From positions 22,159 to 86,158 of the forward strand of contig CAKZKU010000155.1 of the NCBI GenBank assembly GCA_937124545.1: 64,000 nucleotides of DNA, written 5' to 3'. Both the position numbers and the translations under genes were made by a program. The stretch is from an uncultured Microbacteriaceae bacterium (GTDB taxonomy: Bacteria > Actinomycetota > Actinomycetes > Actinomycetales > Microbacteriaceae). The notes beneath the pieces were generated by a model. The model ran no database searches. It had not been told where the DNA came from and was given only the letters and a program-made list of their open reading frames with translations. Below are positions 55,028 to 63,182 of the stretch, one piece after another (position 1 is the stretch's first letter; each line of letters starts with the position of its first letter).

Positions 55028-55279
55028 TTACTGGCCGAAGTTCTTGAAACGCTGGTTGAACTTCTCCACGCGGCCAGCGGAGTCAAGAATGCGCTGCTTG
55101 CCGGTGTAAAAAGGGTGCGAGGCGCTGGAAATTTCGACGTCGATGACGGGGTACGTGTTGCCGTCTTCCCATTCCATAGTCTTGTCGCTCTTCGCGGTCG
55201 AGCGCGTGAGGAACGTCTCTCCCGAGGTGAGGTCGCGGAACACAATGGGTGCGTACTCGGGGTGAATGTCGGTTTTCAT
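55028..55279 (-). CDS. rpmE2: Ribosomal protein L31, type B (cysteine-free)
   Basis: 83 residues of 50S protein L31. The start [16 protein letters not shown] and the C-terminal [24 protein letters not shown] are diagnostic of the B type. There is no Cys at all, so it lacks the zinc site of the A type; in many bacteria this form is made under zinc limitation. AAAGGA is 6 bases before the ATG. I see no convincing Zur box in the 69 bases upstream. Whether a zinc-type L31 exists elsewhere cannot be told. Confidence 0.96.
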   Translation of the reverse strand: MKTDIHPEYAPIVFRDLTSGETFLTRSTAKSDKTMEWEDGNTYPVIDVEISSASHPFYTGKQRILDSAGRVEKFNQRFKNFGQ

Positions 55280-55348
55280 GGCAAATCCTTTGTCAAACTG
55301 GTGCCAGCGAATCAGAATCCTGGCGAAACTTAGACATTACCAGGAAAA

Positions 55349-56131
55349 TCACAACGCCGTGGCGTGAAAGCGCCCGTTGTTCTGGGTTACGGAGAGAGGC
55401 CGTCCGAAAGCATCGGAGAGCACCGCACCGGTCAAGGTTTCTTCCAAGGGGCCCTTCGCCACAACGGCCCCGTCGGCTATCACCAACAAGTGGGTAAAGC
55501 CCGGCGGAATCTCTTCCACGTGATGAGTGACCATCACCATCGCCGGAGACGAGACCTCGCTCGCAAAATGATCCAGCATTTCGATCACGTCTTCCCGCGC
55601 ACCCACATCGAGACTCCCGGCGGGTTCGTCGAGCAACAGAAGCTCGGGGTCGGTCATGACCGCCCTAGCTATTTGCACACGTTTACGCTCACCGTCGGAC
55701 AGTGTCGCAATGCGGGCATCCGAGAGCGGGCCGAGATTCCACTCCTCAAGTACCCGCTTGGCGCGTCGTATGTCGATATCTTCGTATTCCTCGCGCCAAC
55801 GCCCGGTCACTCCGTAGGCAGCGGTCAGGATGATGTTCAGGACTGTCTCGTTCGGTGGAATTCTCTTTGCCATGTCGCTAGAGGCGAACCCCACCCGTGG
55901 CCTCAATTCGAAAACGTCCGTGCTTCCGAGCTGCTCGTCTAACACGGTTACCGATCCGCTCGTCGGATGTGTGAAAGAAGCCAACAGGCTCAACAGCGTG
56001 GTTTTACCGGCTCCATTCGGCCCCACGACCACCCATCGCTCGGAGGCGTCGATAGACCAATCAATGTGAGAGAGGAGGGTTTTGCCTTCTTTGACGACAC
56101 TGACATCGTCGAATGAGGCGATACGGGGCAT
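55349..56131 (-). CDS. ABC-type ATPase without a visible permease
   Basis: 260 residues, a single ABC domain. Walker [10 protein letters not shown] near 38-46, signature [12 protein letters not shown] near 148 (LSDGE in place of LSGGQ), Walker [13 protein letters not shown] near 168 and switch His in MVTHHVEEI near 200. It resembles the soluble iron-chelate/ModF-like ATPases found alone in actinobacteria. Upstream of and on the same strand as rpmE2. GGGAG lies before the ATG. Transport role is doubtful because no membrane partner is adjacent. Confidence 0.88.
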   Translation of the reverse strand: MPRIASFDDVSVVKEGKTLLSHIDWSIDASERWVVVGPNGAGKTTLLSLLASFTHPTSGSVTVLDEQLGSTDVFELRPRVGFASSDMAKRIPPNETVLNIILTAAYGVTGRWREEYEDIDIRRAKRVLEEWNLGPLSDARIATLSDGERKRVQIARAVMTDPELLLLDEPAGSLDVGAREDVIEMLDHFASEVSSPAMVMVTHHVEEIPPGFTHLLVIADGAVVAKGPLEETLTGAVLSDAFGRPLSVTQNNGRFHATAL

Positions 56132-56180
56132 GGTTCTCCCAGACTACTGCACGCCTCCCCCGGCCCTGAGGGCTTTCGAC

Positions 56181-56186
56181 TACGCT
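56181..56186 (+). promoter_or_regulatory. Possible leaderless promoter -10 of glgC
   Basis: TACGCT, then 6 bases and GTG 56193. No ribosome site precedes that GTG, which is otherwise supported by the family N-terminus. Confidence 0.4.
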
Positions 56187-56192
56187 GAAAAC

Positions 56193-57434
56193 GTGGCCCA
56201 GACTAAAGCGTTTGGAATTGTGCTCGCCGGCGGCGAGGGTAAGCGTCTGATGCCGCTGACTGCCGACCGCGCGAAGCCGGCAGTTCCCTTCGCCGGCCAC
56301 TACCGCCTCGTGGACTTTGCAATATCAAACCTGATTAATTCCAGTCTTCGGCAGGTGGTGGTCCTCACCCAGTACAAGTCCCACTCCCTGGACCGCCACG
56401 TATCCCAGATGTGGCGTCTGAGCGGGATGTTGAATGCCTACGTGGCCTCTGTTCCAGCACAGCAACGACTCGGGAAAAGGTGGTTTGCGGGCTCGGCGGA
56501 CGCGATATTCCAAAGCCTCAATCTCATCGGCGACGAGAAGCCCGACATTGTTGTCGTTGTCGGCGCAGACCACGTGTATCGCATGGATTTCCAGCAAATG
56601 ATCGATGCCCATCTTGAAAGTGGGGCCGGAGTCACTGTGGCCGGGATCCGTCAACCTCGCGAGCTATCAGACCAATTTGGGGTTATCACCACGACGCCTC
56701 GCGATCCCAGCCGAATAGCGGCGTTTACTGAGAAGCCGACAGATCCTGAAGGTCTCCCAGACTCGCCCGACGAAGTCCTCGCATCGATGGGCAACTACGT
56801 GTTCAGCACTGAGGCGCTGGTCGAGGCAGTCCGTGCGGATGCCAAGGACGTGGAATCCGATCACGATATGGGGGGCGACATTATTCCCGCCTTCGTTGAG
56901 CGTGGTGAGGCTTTTGTCTACGACCTCAATCAGAACACGATTCCAGGCGCACGGAAGATGGATCGCTTCTACTGGCGCGATGTGGGGACCATTGACGCTT
57001 TTTTCGACGCCCACCAGGACCTCATTTCGGTGGATCCAGCGTTCAATCTCTTCAACCAGGAATGGCCGATTTACTCGCAACAGTGGAATTCACCGCCGGC
57101 AAAGTTCGTTCAAGACCAGGATGGGAATCCCGGCTCTTTGTCCGAGTCAACGGTTTCGCTCGGCTGCTACGTCGTGGGGGCCTCTGTTTTCCGTAGCGTC
57201 CTCGGACCCTGGGTCAAGATTGATTCCGGGGCGGTAGTAGAGGATTCGATTTTGTTCGAACGTGTAGTCGTTGGGGCCGGAGCCAGGATCTCGCGTGCCA
57301 TCTTGGACAAAAATGTTGTCCTCGAACCGGGGGCACATGTCGGGGTGGACGCCGAAGCAGACCGGGTGCGCGGATTTACCCAATCGGAGGGTGGCGTCAC
57401 GGTCGTTGAGAAGGGCACTGTGGTTCGAGCGTGA
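56193..57434 (+). CDS. glgC: Glucose-1-phosphate adenylyltransferase
   Basis: Makes ADP-glucose from glucose 1-phosphate and ATP for glycogen/alpha-glucan synthesis. About 413 residues. N-terminal nucleotidyltransferase domain with [16 protein letters not shown] near 8-23 and [14 protein letters not shown] near 115; FTEKP near 177 (substrate Lys) and [16 protein letters not shown] near 257; a C-terminal left-handed beta helix ([19 protein letters not shown]). GTG 56193 matches the family N-terminus; the frame is open upstream. Stop overlaps serB (GTGA). With treS it points to glucan/trehalose storage. Confidence 0.96.
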   Translation: MAQTKAFGIVLAGGEGKRLMPLTADRAKPAVPFAGHYRLVDFAISNLINSSLRQVVVLTQYKSHSLDRHVSQMWRLSGMLNAYVASVPAQQRLGKRWFAGSADAIFQSLNLIGDEKPDIVVVVGADHVYRMDFQQMIDAHLESGAGVTVAGIRQPRELSDQFGVITTTPRDPSRIAAFTEKPTDPEGLPDSPDEVLASMGNYVFSTEALVEAVRADAKDVESDHDMGGDIIPAFVERGEAFVYDLNQNTIPGARKMDRFYWRDVGTIDAFFDAHQDLISVDPAFNLFNQEWPIYSQQWNSPPAKFVQDQDGNPGSLSESTVSLGCYVVGASVFRSVLGPWVKIDSGAVVEDSILFERVVVGAGARISRAILDKNVVLEPGAHVGVDAEADRVRGFTQSEGGVTVVEKGTVVRA

Positions 57435-58084
57435 CCGCGGAAAGGAAGCTCATTGTCCTTGACGTCGATTCCACGCTGACCCAAGACGAAGGGATCGATC
57501 TCCTTGCACGCTACGTGTCTGACGAGGCGGCCAGAGAGGTCTCGAATATCACAGCCCTTGCGATGGCGGGAAAACTCGATTTCGCAGCATCGCTGACCGC
57601 TCGAGTCCAAGCGCTGGCCGGCCTATCGCTTGACGATGTCGTCTCCGCTACGGCGCATGTGCGCCTCAGTGTCGGCGCTGAGACCCTGGTGCACTCCGCG
57701 CAGGCCGCAGGGCACCTAGTGGCTGCCGTGTCGGGTGGTTTTCACGAGATGATTGATCCGCTCGCAGCTGCTTTAGGGCTCGATATGCACCGGGCCAATC
57801 GCCTCGAAGCGCGAGACGGCCTACTTACCGGGAAAATCAACGGCCCCATTATCGACGCGCAGGCTAAGAGGACCAGTCTTCGCGAATGGGCGGCGCAACA
57901 TGACATTGCTCCCGCGAACACTGTGGCCGTGGGTGATGGCGGAAACGACGTGCTCATGTTGAGTGCAGCGGGCGTGGGTATCGCCTACATGGCTAAAGAA
58001 ATCACTCGTGCAGCAGCCGACGTCATCATCGACACCCCCGACCTTTCACTCGTGCTCGACGAGATTGGTGTCCCCCGGGTTTAG
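57431..58084 (+). CDS. serB: Phosphoserine phosphatase
   Basis: HAD phosphatase that makes L-serine from O-phosphoserine. It has 217 residues. Motif [16 protein letters not shown] near 10-24 (nucleophile Asp and the SerB-specific Glu), motif [17 protein letters not shown] near 98 (Ser) and the Lys and final motif [13 protein letters not shown] near 165 are all present. No ACT domain, so a short form. Translationally coupled to glgC by a 4-base overlap. The stop interlocks with that of fabG (TTAG). Confidence 0.94.
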   Translation: MTAERKLIVLDVDSTLTQDEGIDLLARYVSDEAAREVSNITALAMAGKLDFAASLTARVQALAGLSLDDVVSATAHVRLSVGAETLVHSAQAAGHLVAAVSGGFHEMIDPLAAALGLDMHRANRLEARDGLLTGKINGPIIDAQAKRTSLREWAAQHDIAPANTVAVGDGGNDVLMLSAAGVGIAYMAKEITRAAADVIIDTPDLSLVLDEIGVPRV

Positions 58085-58791
58085 TGCCCCATTCCCAAGC
58101 CGCCATCAACGGGTATGACGGCGCCGGAGATGTACGCGGCTTCGTCACCGGCGAGCCAGACGACCGCCGCAGCGACTTCATCCGGGGTGGCAAATCGGCC
58201 AGCGGGAATGGAACCTAGATACGCTTCGCGCTGCGCCTCGGGAAGAGCCTGCGTCATGTCGGTGTCGATAAACCCGGGAGCGACCACATTGGCGGTGATC
58301 CCTCGGCCGCCCAATTCACGGGTCAGGGAACGCGCCAGCCCCACCAGACCTGCCTTCGCTGCGGAATAGTTCACCTGGCCAGGAGAGCCATAGAGCCCAA
58401 CAACGCTTGAAATAAGAATGACCCGGCCAAACTTTTGTTTCATCATCGATTTGATTCCGCGCTTCACCACACGGAAAACACCCGACAGGTTGGTGTTGAT
58501 AACGTCCTCAAAATCATCATCGCTCATGCGGATGAGAAGCATGTCTCGGGTGATTCCAGCATTAGCGACGACGACCTCAATGGGCCCCAGAGCTGCTTCG
58601 ACCTCAGCGATGGCGGTGTCTAGTGAGCCTCCGTCGGTGACGTCGGCCTTCACTGTTAGCGCGCCAGTGGGCCCCTCCCCCGAACGTGCTGTGACGGCAA
58701 CCCGGTGCCCATCCGCGATAAATCGCTCGGCAATCGAAAAGCCAATTCCTCGGTTGCCGCCCGTGATCAGTACAGTGCGTGGAGTCGCCAT
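58081..58791 (-). CDS. fabG: 3-oxoacyl-ACP reductase-like SDR
   Basis: NADPH-dependent reductase of fatty acid elongation, 236 residues. TGGNRGIGFSIAERF near 10-24 (cofactor loop), VVANAGITRDMLL near 75 (NAG), ILISSVVGLYG near 126 (catalytic Ser) and YSAAKAGLVGLA near 142 (Tyr and Lys of YxxxK) form a complete active site. A TAGGCT -10 (58799-58804) is 7 bases from the ATG, though a weak GAGG is also there. In mycobacteria fabG pairs with inhA; no enoyl reductase is in view here. Confidence 0.9.
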   Translation of the reverse strand: MATPRTVLITGGNRGIGFSIAERFIADGHRVAVTARSGEGPTGALTVKADVTDGGSLDTAIAEVEAALGPIEVVVANAGITRDMLLIRMSDDDFEDVINTNLSGVFRVVKRGIKSMMKQKFGRVILISSVVGLYGSPGQVNYSAAKAGLVGLARSLTRELGGRGITANVVAPGFIDTDMTQALPEAQREAYLGSIPAGRFATPDEVAAAVVWLAGDEAAYISGAVIPVDGGLGMGH

Positions 58792-58834
58792 GACCTCAAG
58801 CCTATTAGCAGGTCTGTGTCCTACGATGATGCCA
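58792..58834. promoter_or_regulatory. Divergent fabG/DUF3099 promoters
   Basis: A 43-base gap. Minus strand TAGGCT (58799-58804) is 7 bases before the fabG ATG. Plus strand TACGAT (58822-58827) is 7 bases before ATG 58835. The two back-to-back leaderless promoters are only 17 bases apart, so their polymerases cannot be bound at the same time. Confidence 0.45.
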
Positions 58835-59101
58835 ATGACTCAACTGCAATCAGCTACGTCTTTGGGTGTCGCTCCTGAAGCGGAACGCCGTGGGCGGATG
58901 CTGAAATATTCGCTCGCAATGGGGATTCGGCTTGTCTGCATCGGAGCGTGCTTTTTGGTTTCCGGTTGGTGGCTACTGCTCCCGGCGCTCGGCGCAATTC
59001 TGTTGCCTTACTTTGCGGTGGTTCTCGCAAATTCTGTGGCACCCTCGCGCAGCAGAGGGCCGGAGCGTCCCGGTGCCGTTGTTGCTTCCTCAGTTCGGTG
59101 A
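58835..59101 (+). CDS. DUF3099-like small membrane protein
   Basis: About 88 residues with two adjacent hydrophobic segments (about 24-42 and 45-65, GIRLVCIGACFLVSGWW then LLPALGAILLPYFAVVLAN) and a basic tail. Resembles actinobacterial DUF3099 proteins, function unknown. In-frame ATGs at 58826 and 58829 are alternatives; ATG 58835 fits the -10 at 58822-58827. Its stop overlaps the next small gene (GTGA). Confidence 0.8.
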   Translation: MTQLQSATSLGVAPEAERRGRMLKYSLAMGIRLVCIGACFLVSGWWLLLPALGAILLPYFAVVLANSVAPSRSRGPERPGAVVASSVR

Positions 59102-59316
59102 TTATCCCGGGAGCCTCAACACCGGCCCTCCGGTGCTCCCGAACTGCGTGCACCCAAGAGCCCGAGTGGGAAATCCGTTGGAGAAACCCGAAAATCCACG
59201 CGGCTGACAGAGTCAAAGTCTGGCTTTCGTGCGCAGAACACAGGGCATACTTCATCGGCTACCTCGAGCAACGAGGCTTTCCCGTGTCGGCTGTTCTCCA
59301 CGAGGCTGGGGTTTAG
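59098..59316 (+). CDS. Small Cys/His protein conserved in Microbacteriaceae
   Basis: 72 residues from GTG 59098, which overlaps the DUF3099 stop by 4 bases. Four potential zinc ligands: CSRTAC near residues 13-18 and SCAEH near 45-48 (C-x4-C ... C-x2-H), with the intervening WEIRWRNPKIHAADRVKVW. From memory, similar sequences in the family are labelled acetone carboxylase by mistake; nothing here supports that. The longer open frame starting at 58948 is out of frame with DUF3099 and less likely. Co-transcribed with the SURF1 gene 1 base downstream. Confidence 0.75.
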   Translation: MIIPGASTPALRCSRTACTQEPEWEIRWRNPKIHAADRVKVWLSCAEHRAYFIGYLEQRGFPVSAVLHEAGV

Positions 59317-59317
59317 C

Positions 59318-60118
59318 GTGCTGCGACAGTTTTTCAGCTCCCGATGGATCGGGTACCTAGCTCTGACCGTGGTGTTTTCCGTGGTGGCGTCATTTTTCGG
59401 GCTTTGGCAGTGGGATCGGCGCCAACAGGCTGTCGCCGCTATGGAGTTGGTGGAAGCCAATTGGGATGCGACACCGCTGAGTTTGACGGAATTTCGCTCC
59501 CGCAACCCTCAGGTAAGCCAGGCGCAGCAGTGGACACCCATATTGCTTGAGGGCCGATACGTTCCAGAAGACCAGCTTCTGGTCCGCACCCGCCCTCGTG
59601 CCGGAGTCGTCGGCTTCGAGGTCCTCGTCCCTTTTGAAGCAGGTGCTGAGACACTTCTCCTTTCTCGAGGCTGGGTGGCCACTGGCGAAAGCACCGATTT
59701 TCCCGACCTTGTTCCACCCCCGCCTCCGGGAGAGGTCACGGTTATGGGTCGGGTGAAAATGTGGGAGCCCATGTTGAGAGGGCGCGGAGCTCCAGAGGGT
59801 CAGGTCGCCAGTATCAACATCGAGGATGTGCAGGCTCAAGTTTCCTCTTCGTTGGCAGATGATCTTTACCTGGTTGTCGATAGCGAGACACCGAGACCTG
59901 CGGTCACCCCACTGGGGGCACAGCGGCCGGTGTTGGATGAGGGACCACACCTCAGTTACACGTTTCAGTGGTTCCTCTTCGCACTCATGGCCTTTGTTGG
60001 TTACGGCTGGCTCTTCAGACAAGAGTGGCGCGCAAACAGGGGGATAACTGCACATCGAGACAAGAAAATCACGGATGCCGAGGAAGAAGACGCGCTTTTG
60101 GAGCGCAGTATTTCTTAG
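59318..60118 (+). CDS. SURF1-family cytochrome oxidase assembly protein
   Basis: 266 residues with the family topology: one N-terminal helix (about 11-30, LALTVVFSVVASFFGLWQW) and one C-terminal helix (about 224-242, TFQWFLFALMAFVGYGW), with a soluble middle. FGLWQWDRR and LLLSRGWV are family signatures. It helps insert haem a into oxidase subunit I, so it serves the ctaCDEF genes 40 kb upstream. The GTG start is 1 base after the small Cys/His gene. The stop interlocks with that of the ABC-F gene. Confidence 0.92.
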   Translation: MLRQFFSSRWIGYLALTVVFSVVASFFGLWQWDRRQQAVAAMELVEANWDATPLSLTEFRSRNPQVSQAQQWTPILLEGRYVPEDQLLVRTRPRAGVVGFEVLVPFEAGAETLLLSRGWVATGESTDFPDLVPPPPPGEVTVMGRVKMWEPMLRGRGAPEGQVASINIEDVQAQVSSSLADDLYLVVDSETPRPAVTPLGAQRPVLDEGPHLSYTFQWFLFALMAFVGYGWLFRQEWRANRGITAHRDKKITDAEEEDALLERSIS

Positions 60119-61713
60119 GCGAGCGCGACGAGGTCAGCGTATTCGTCGCTCCAGTGGTCTTCGACGCCATCTGGCATGATGAGCACCCGCTCAGGGTTGA
60201 GAGCCAGTACGGCACCGTCATCGTGGCTGACCAAGATCACAGAGCCGGAATAGTGGGCCAGGGCATCGAGAATTTCCTCGCGAGACGCGGGATCCAGGTT
60301 GTTGGTGGGCTCGTCGAGTAGAAGCACGTTCGCCTGCGACACAACCAATGTTGCGAGCGAGAGTCGTGTCTTTTCACCTCCAGAGAGCACTCCGGCCGGT
60401 TTGAGAACGTCATCTCCGGTGAAGAGAAACGAACCCAGAACGGACCGAGCCTCCCGTTCCCCGATGGTGGGTGAGCACGCCAACATATTTTCCAACACCG
60501 TACGGTCGACGTCGAGGGTCTCATGCTCCTGCGCGTAATATCCGATGCGCAGACCATGGCCGGCTTCAATCACTCCGGTGTCCGGTTGATCCACTCCGGC
60601 AAGAATCCGAAGCAAAGTGGTTTTCCCTGCACCGTTGAGCCCCACGATGACCACTTTGGAACCACGATCTACGGCCAGATCGACTGCAGTAAAGATCTCG
60701 AGAGAACCGTAGCTCTTCGAAAGGTTGTGTCCGTAAAGGGGTGTTTTGCCGCAGGCGGCCGGCTCGGGAAACCGGAGTTTCGCCACCCGCTCGGTTCCGC
60801 GGACGTCCTCAAGGCTAGACATCATCTTCTCCGCTCGAGCCACCATTTGATGAGCTGCCGAGGCCTTGCTGGCCTTCGCTCCGAAGCGAGCGGCCTGCTG
60901 CTGAAGCGCCGTTGCCTTTTTCTCCGTGATGCTGCGCTCTTTTCTGCGCCGCTCTTCATCAGCTTCACGCTGGCGGAGGTAGTGCTTCCAGGACATGTTG
61001 TACACGTCAATGGTGGAACGCATCGCGTCAAGATAGAAGACGCGATTGACTGTCTCCTCGACCAGCCCCACGTCGTGGGAGATCACAATGACTCCACCGG
61101 GGTAGCCCTGGAGGAAATTTCGTAGCCAAACAACCGAGTCCGCGTCGAGGTGGTTTGTGGGTTCGTCCAAGACCATCAACGGGGCATTCTGGAAGAGAAT
61201 TCGCGCCAGTTCGATGCGGCGGCGTTGACCGCCAGAGAGCGTTCCCAGCTCCTGGTCCAGGATTGCGGGAGGAAGGTTGAGATGGGACGCGATTGTCGCG
61301 GCCTCCGCCTCCGCCTGATATCCACCCGCGGCGAGGAACTGGTCGTTGATTCGACCGTACTTTTTCATGGCTGTCGCCGAAATTGAGTCGTCTGGGCTTG
61401 CCATATCCGCGGTCGCATCTGCCATGGCGGACATCAGATCACCCAGACCTCGAGCGTTCAGTATGCGAGTACGCGCAGTCTCCTGGGGGTTTGCTGCTCG
61501 AGGATCCTGAGGGAGATAACCAACGTCTCCCGTGACCCGAGCAAATCCCTCTGTAGCGGGAAAATCTCCCGCAATAACTTTGGTGAGCGTCGTTTTGCCA
61601 GCACCGTTGCGCCCGACCAGCCCTACTTTGTCCCCGACATCTACGCGAAAAGACACGTCATCAAGCAAAACCCGCGCGCCGATGCGGATTTGGAGGTTGG
61701 TAACCTCAAGCAT
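60115..61713 (-). CDS. ABC-F family ATPase
   Basis: Soluble twin-ABC protein of 532 residues, a translation factor-type ATPase acting at the ribosomal E site or in ribosome protection. First ABC: GRNGAGKTT near 35, LSGGQRRRIELA near 160, VLDEPTNHLD near 183. Linker 240-310 (Arg/Lys-rich helical hairpin). Second ABC: GLNGAGKTT near 355, LSGGEKTRLSLA near 440, LLLDEPTNNLD near 462. No membrane domain. Lies downstream of sufT on the same strand with a 33-base gap. Drug resistance cannot be inferred. Confidence 0.94.
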   Translation of the reverse strand: MLEVTNLQIRIGARVLLDDVSFRVDVGDKVGLVGRNGAGKTTLTKVIAGDFPATEGFARVTGDVGYLPQDPRAANPQETARTRILNARGLGDLMSAMADATADMASPDDSISATAMKKYGRINDQFLAAGGYQAEAEAATIASHLNLPPAILDQELGTLSGGQRRRIELARILFQNAPLMVLDEPTNHLDADSVVWLRNFLQGYPGGVIVISHDVGLVEETVNRVFYLDAMRSTIDVYNMSWKHYLRQREADEERRRKERSITEKKATALQQQAARFGAKASKASAAHQMVARAEKMMSSLEDVRGTERVAKLRFPEPAACGKTPLYGHNLSKSYGSLEIFTAVDLAVDRGSKVVIVGLNGAGKTTLLRILAGVDQPDTGVIEAGHGLRIGYYAQEHETLDVDRTVLENMLACSPTIGEREARSVLGSFLFTGDDVLKPAGVLSGGEKTRLSLATLVVSQANVLLLDEPTNNLDPASREEILDALAHYSGSVILVSHDDGAVLALNPERVLIMPDGVEDHWSDEYADLVALA

Positions 61714-61746
61714 CAGCCACCGCCGTGTCCTGGGCGTCCACGGGAG

Positions 61747-62079
61747 TCAAATAGAGAATCCGAGGGCCCTCATCATGTCGCGGCCGTCAGCCGTTATTCG
61801 CTCTTGCCCCCACGGTGGCATCCACACCCAATTGATGCGGAACCTTTCGACGATTCCATCCATGCTCTTCGTGATTTCTTCCTCGATCACGTCGGTGAGA
61901 GGGCAACCGGCCGACGTGAGGGTCATGCTCACAATCAGGGCATCTTCCTCATCGTCCCAGGACAAATCATAAATCAGCCCGAGATCGACGATATTGACAC
62001 CCAGCTCAGGGTCAATAACGTCTTTCAGGCCTTCCTCGACCTGGTCGAACTTTGCGGGCTCGAGAGCAACGGTGGCCAT
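61747..62079 (-). CDS. sufT: SufT-like MIP18/DUF59 iron-sulfur assembly factor
   Basis: 110 residues. Domain DUF59: LKDVIDPELGVNIVDLGLIYDL near 17-38 and the conserved Cys in TSAGCPLTDVIEEE near 55-68. In this family the protein helps mature Fe-S enzymes. It is 3 bases downstream of sufC. The sufS and sufU genes that often separate sufC from sufT are absent here. Confidence 0.92.
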   Translation of the reverse strand: MATVALEPAKFDQVEEGLKDVIDPELGVNIVDLGLIYDLSWDDEEDALIVSMTLTSAGCPLTDVIEEEITKSMDGIVERFRINWVWMPPWGQERITADGRDMMRALGFSI

Positions 62080-62082
62080 GAT

Positions 62083-62847
62083 CTACTGGGCCGCCGTCGC
62101 TGTTTGGTATCGGTCGTATCCCTCGTCCTCGAGCTTGGTGGCCAGCTCAGGGCCTCCGCTCTCCGCGACAACGCCATCGACCATCACGTGAACGTAGTCG
62201 GGCTTGATGTACTTGAGAATCCTCGTGTAGTGAGTAATGAGGAGCACACCCAGGCCGGTGCTTGCTTTAGCGCGGTTTACGCCGGCGCCGACGATTTTGA
62301 GAGCGTCAACGTCGAGACCGGAGTCGGTTTCGTCGAGCACAGCGAATTTTGGACGCAGAAGCTCAAGCTGCATGATCTCGTGGCGCTTCTTCTCGCCACC
62401 GGAGAATCCTTCGTTGACATTGCGTTGCGCAAAGCCAGGTTCCATCTTGAGCTCTGCCATCGCTCCGTTGAGCTCTTTCACCCAGTCGCGCAGCGCGGGC
62501 GCTACTCCATCGATGGCAGTCTTCGCGGTGCGCAGGAAGTTTGTGACTGTTACCCCAGGAATCTCCACCGGGTACTGCATTGCCAGGAAGAGGCCGGCTT
62601 TTGCCCGCTCATCCGGGGACATCGCCAAGACGTCCTCTCCATCGAGAGTGATGGCACCCTCGGTCACCACATAACGAGGGTGACCGGCAATGGTGTACGC
62701 CAAGGTTGATTTTCCGGAGCCGTTGGGGCCCATGATGGCGTGGGTGGCGTTCTGGTCGAGGGAAAGCGTCACACCCTTCAGGATGTTGATGGGACCCTTG
62801 TCGGTCTCGATGGAAACGTGAAGATTAGTGATGTCCAGGGTGCTCAT
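62083..62847 (-). CDS. sufC: SufC, Fe-S scaffold ATPase
   Basis: ATPase of the SufBCD scaffold. It has 254 residues. Walker A GPNGSGKSTLAYTIAGHP near 38, SufC signature FSGGEKKRHEIMQL near 150 and Walker B VLDETDSGLDVDALK near 172 are family-specific. Overlaps the Rieske-type gene by 4 bases and precedes sufT. Confidence 0.97.
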   Translation of the reverse strand: MSTLDITNLHVSIETDKGPINILKGVTLSLDQNATHAIMGPNGSGKSTLAYTIAGHPRYVVTEGAITLDGEDVLAMSPDERAKAGLFLAMQYPVEIPGVTVTNFLRTAKTAIDGVAPALRDWVKELNGAMAELKMEPGFAQRNVNEGFSGGEKKRHEIMQLELLRPKFAVLDETDSGLDVDALKIVGAGVNRAKASTGLGVLLITHYTRILKYIKPDYVHVMVDGVVAESGGPELATKLEDEGYDRYQTATAAQ

Positions 62848-63182
62848 GCGGGGTTGCTTTCTGCCGTGAGGGGCGTGGGGTCGATGTACACGTCACCATC
62901 AGTAATGGTGACGGGGTAGACGGGTACTGGCTCAAAGGCCGGAAAGTTTTGGGGCTTACCTGTTGTCAAGTCAAACTTAGAACCGTGAGCCCAGCACTCC
63001 AGGGTGTTGTCTTCCACGAAACCCTCTGCAAGGGATATCTCGCCGTGACTGCAGGTGTCACCGATGGCATGGATGTCTCCCGCCGAATCCTTCACTAAGG
63101 CGATGGGCACACCATCAATCGTCACTTTGAGGGCGGTGGAGACGGTAATGTCCTCTGTCGCGCACACTTTAACGCCGCTCAT
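62844..63182 (-). CDS. Rieske-type [2Fe-2S] ferredoxin of the suf operon
   Basis: 112 residues of the non-haem dioxygenase ferredoxin type. Cluster ligands CSHG near 43-46 and CWAHG near 62-66 give the C-x-H...C-x2-H pattern. Its place between sufD and sufC is conserved in actinobacteria and suggests an electron-transfer role in Fe-S assembly. Overlaps both neighbours by 4 bases. Confidence 0.93.
   Translation of the reverse strand: MSGVKVCATEDITVSTALKVTIDGVPIALVKDSAGDIHAIGDTCSHGEISLAEGFVEDNTLECWAHGSKFDLTTGKPQNFPAFEPVPVYPVTITDGDVYIDPTPLTAESNPA

Noticed and set aside
55280..55348. Zur box or regulatory leader upstream of rpmE2
   Set aside because: A 5-base CCTGG/CCAGG repeat is present, but nothing resembling a Zur operator was found.
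61690..62709. 339-codon open frame on + antisense to sufT and sufC
   Set aside because: Both minus-strand genes have intact catalytic motifs; the plus-strand frame shows none.
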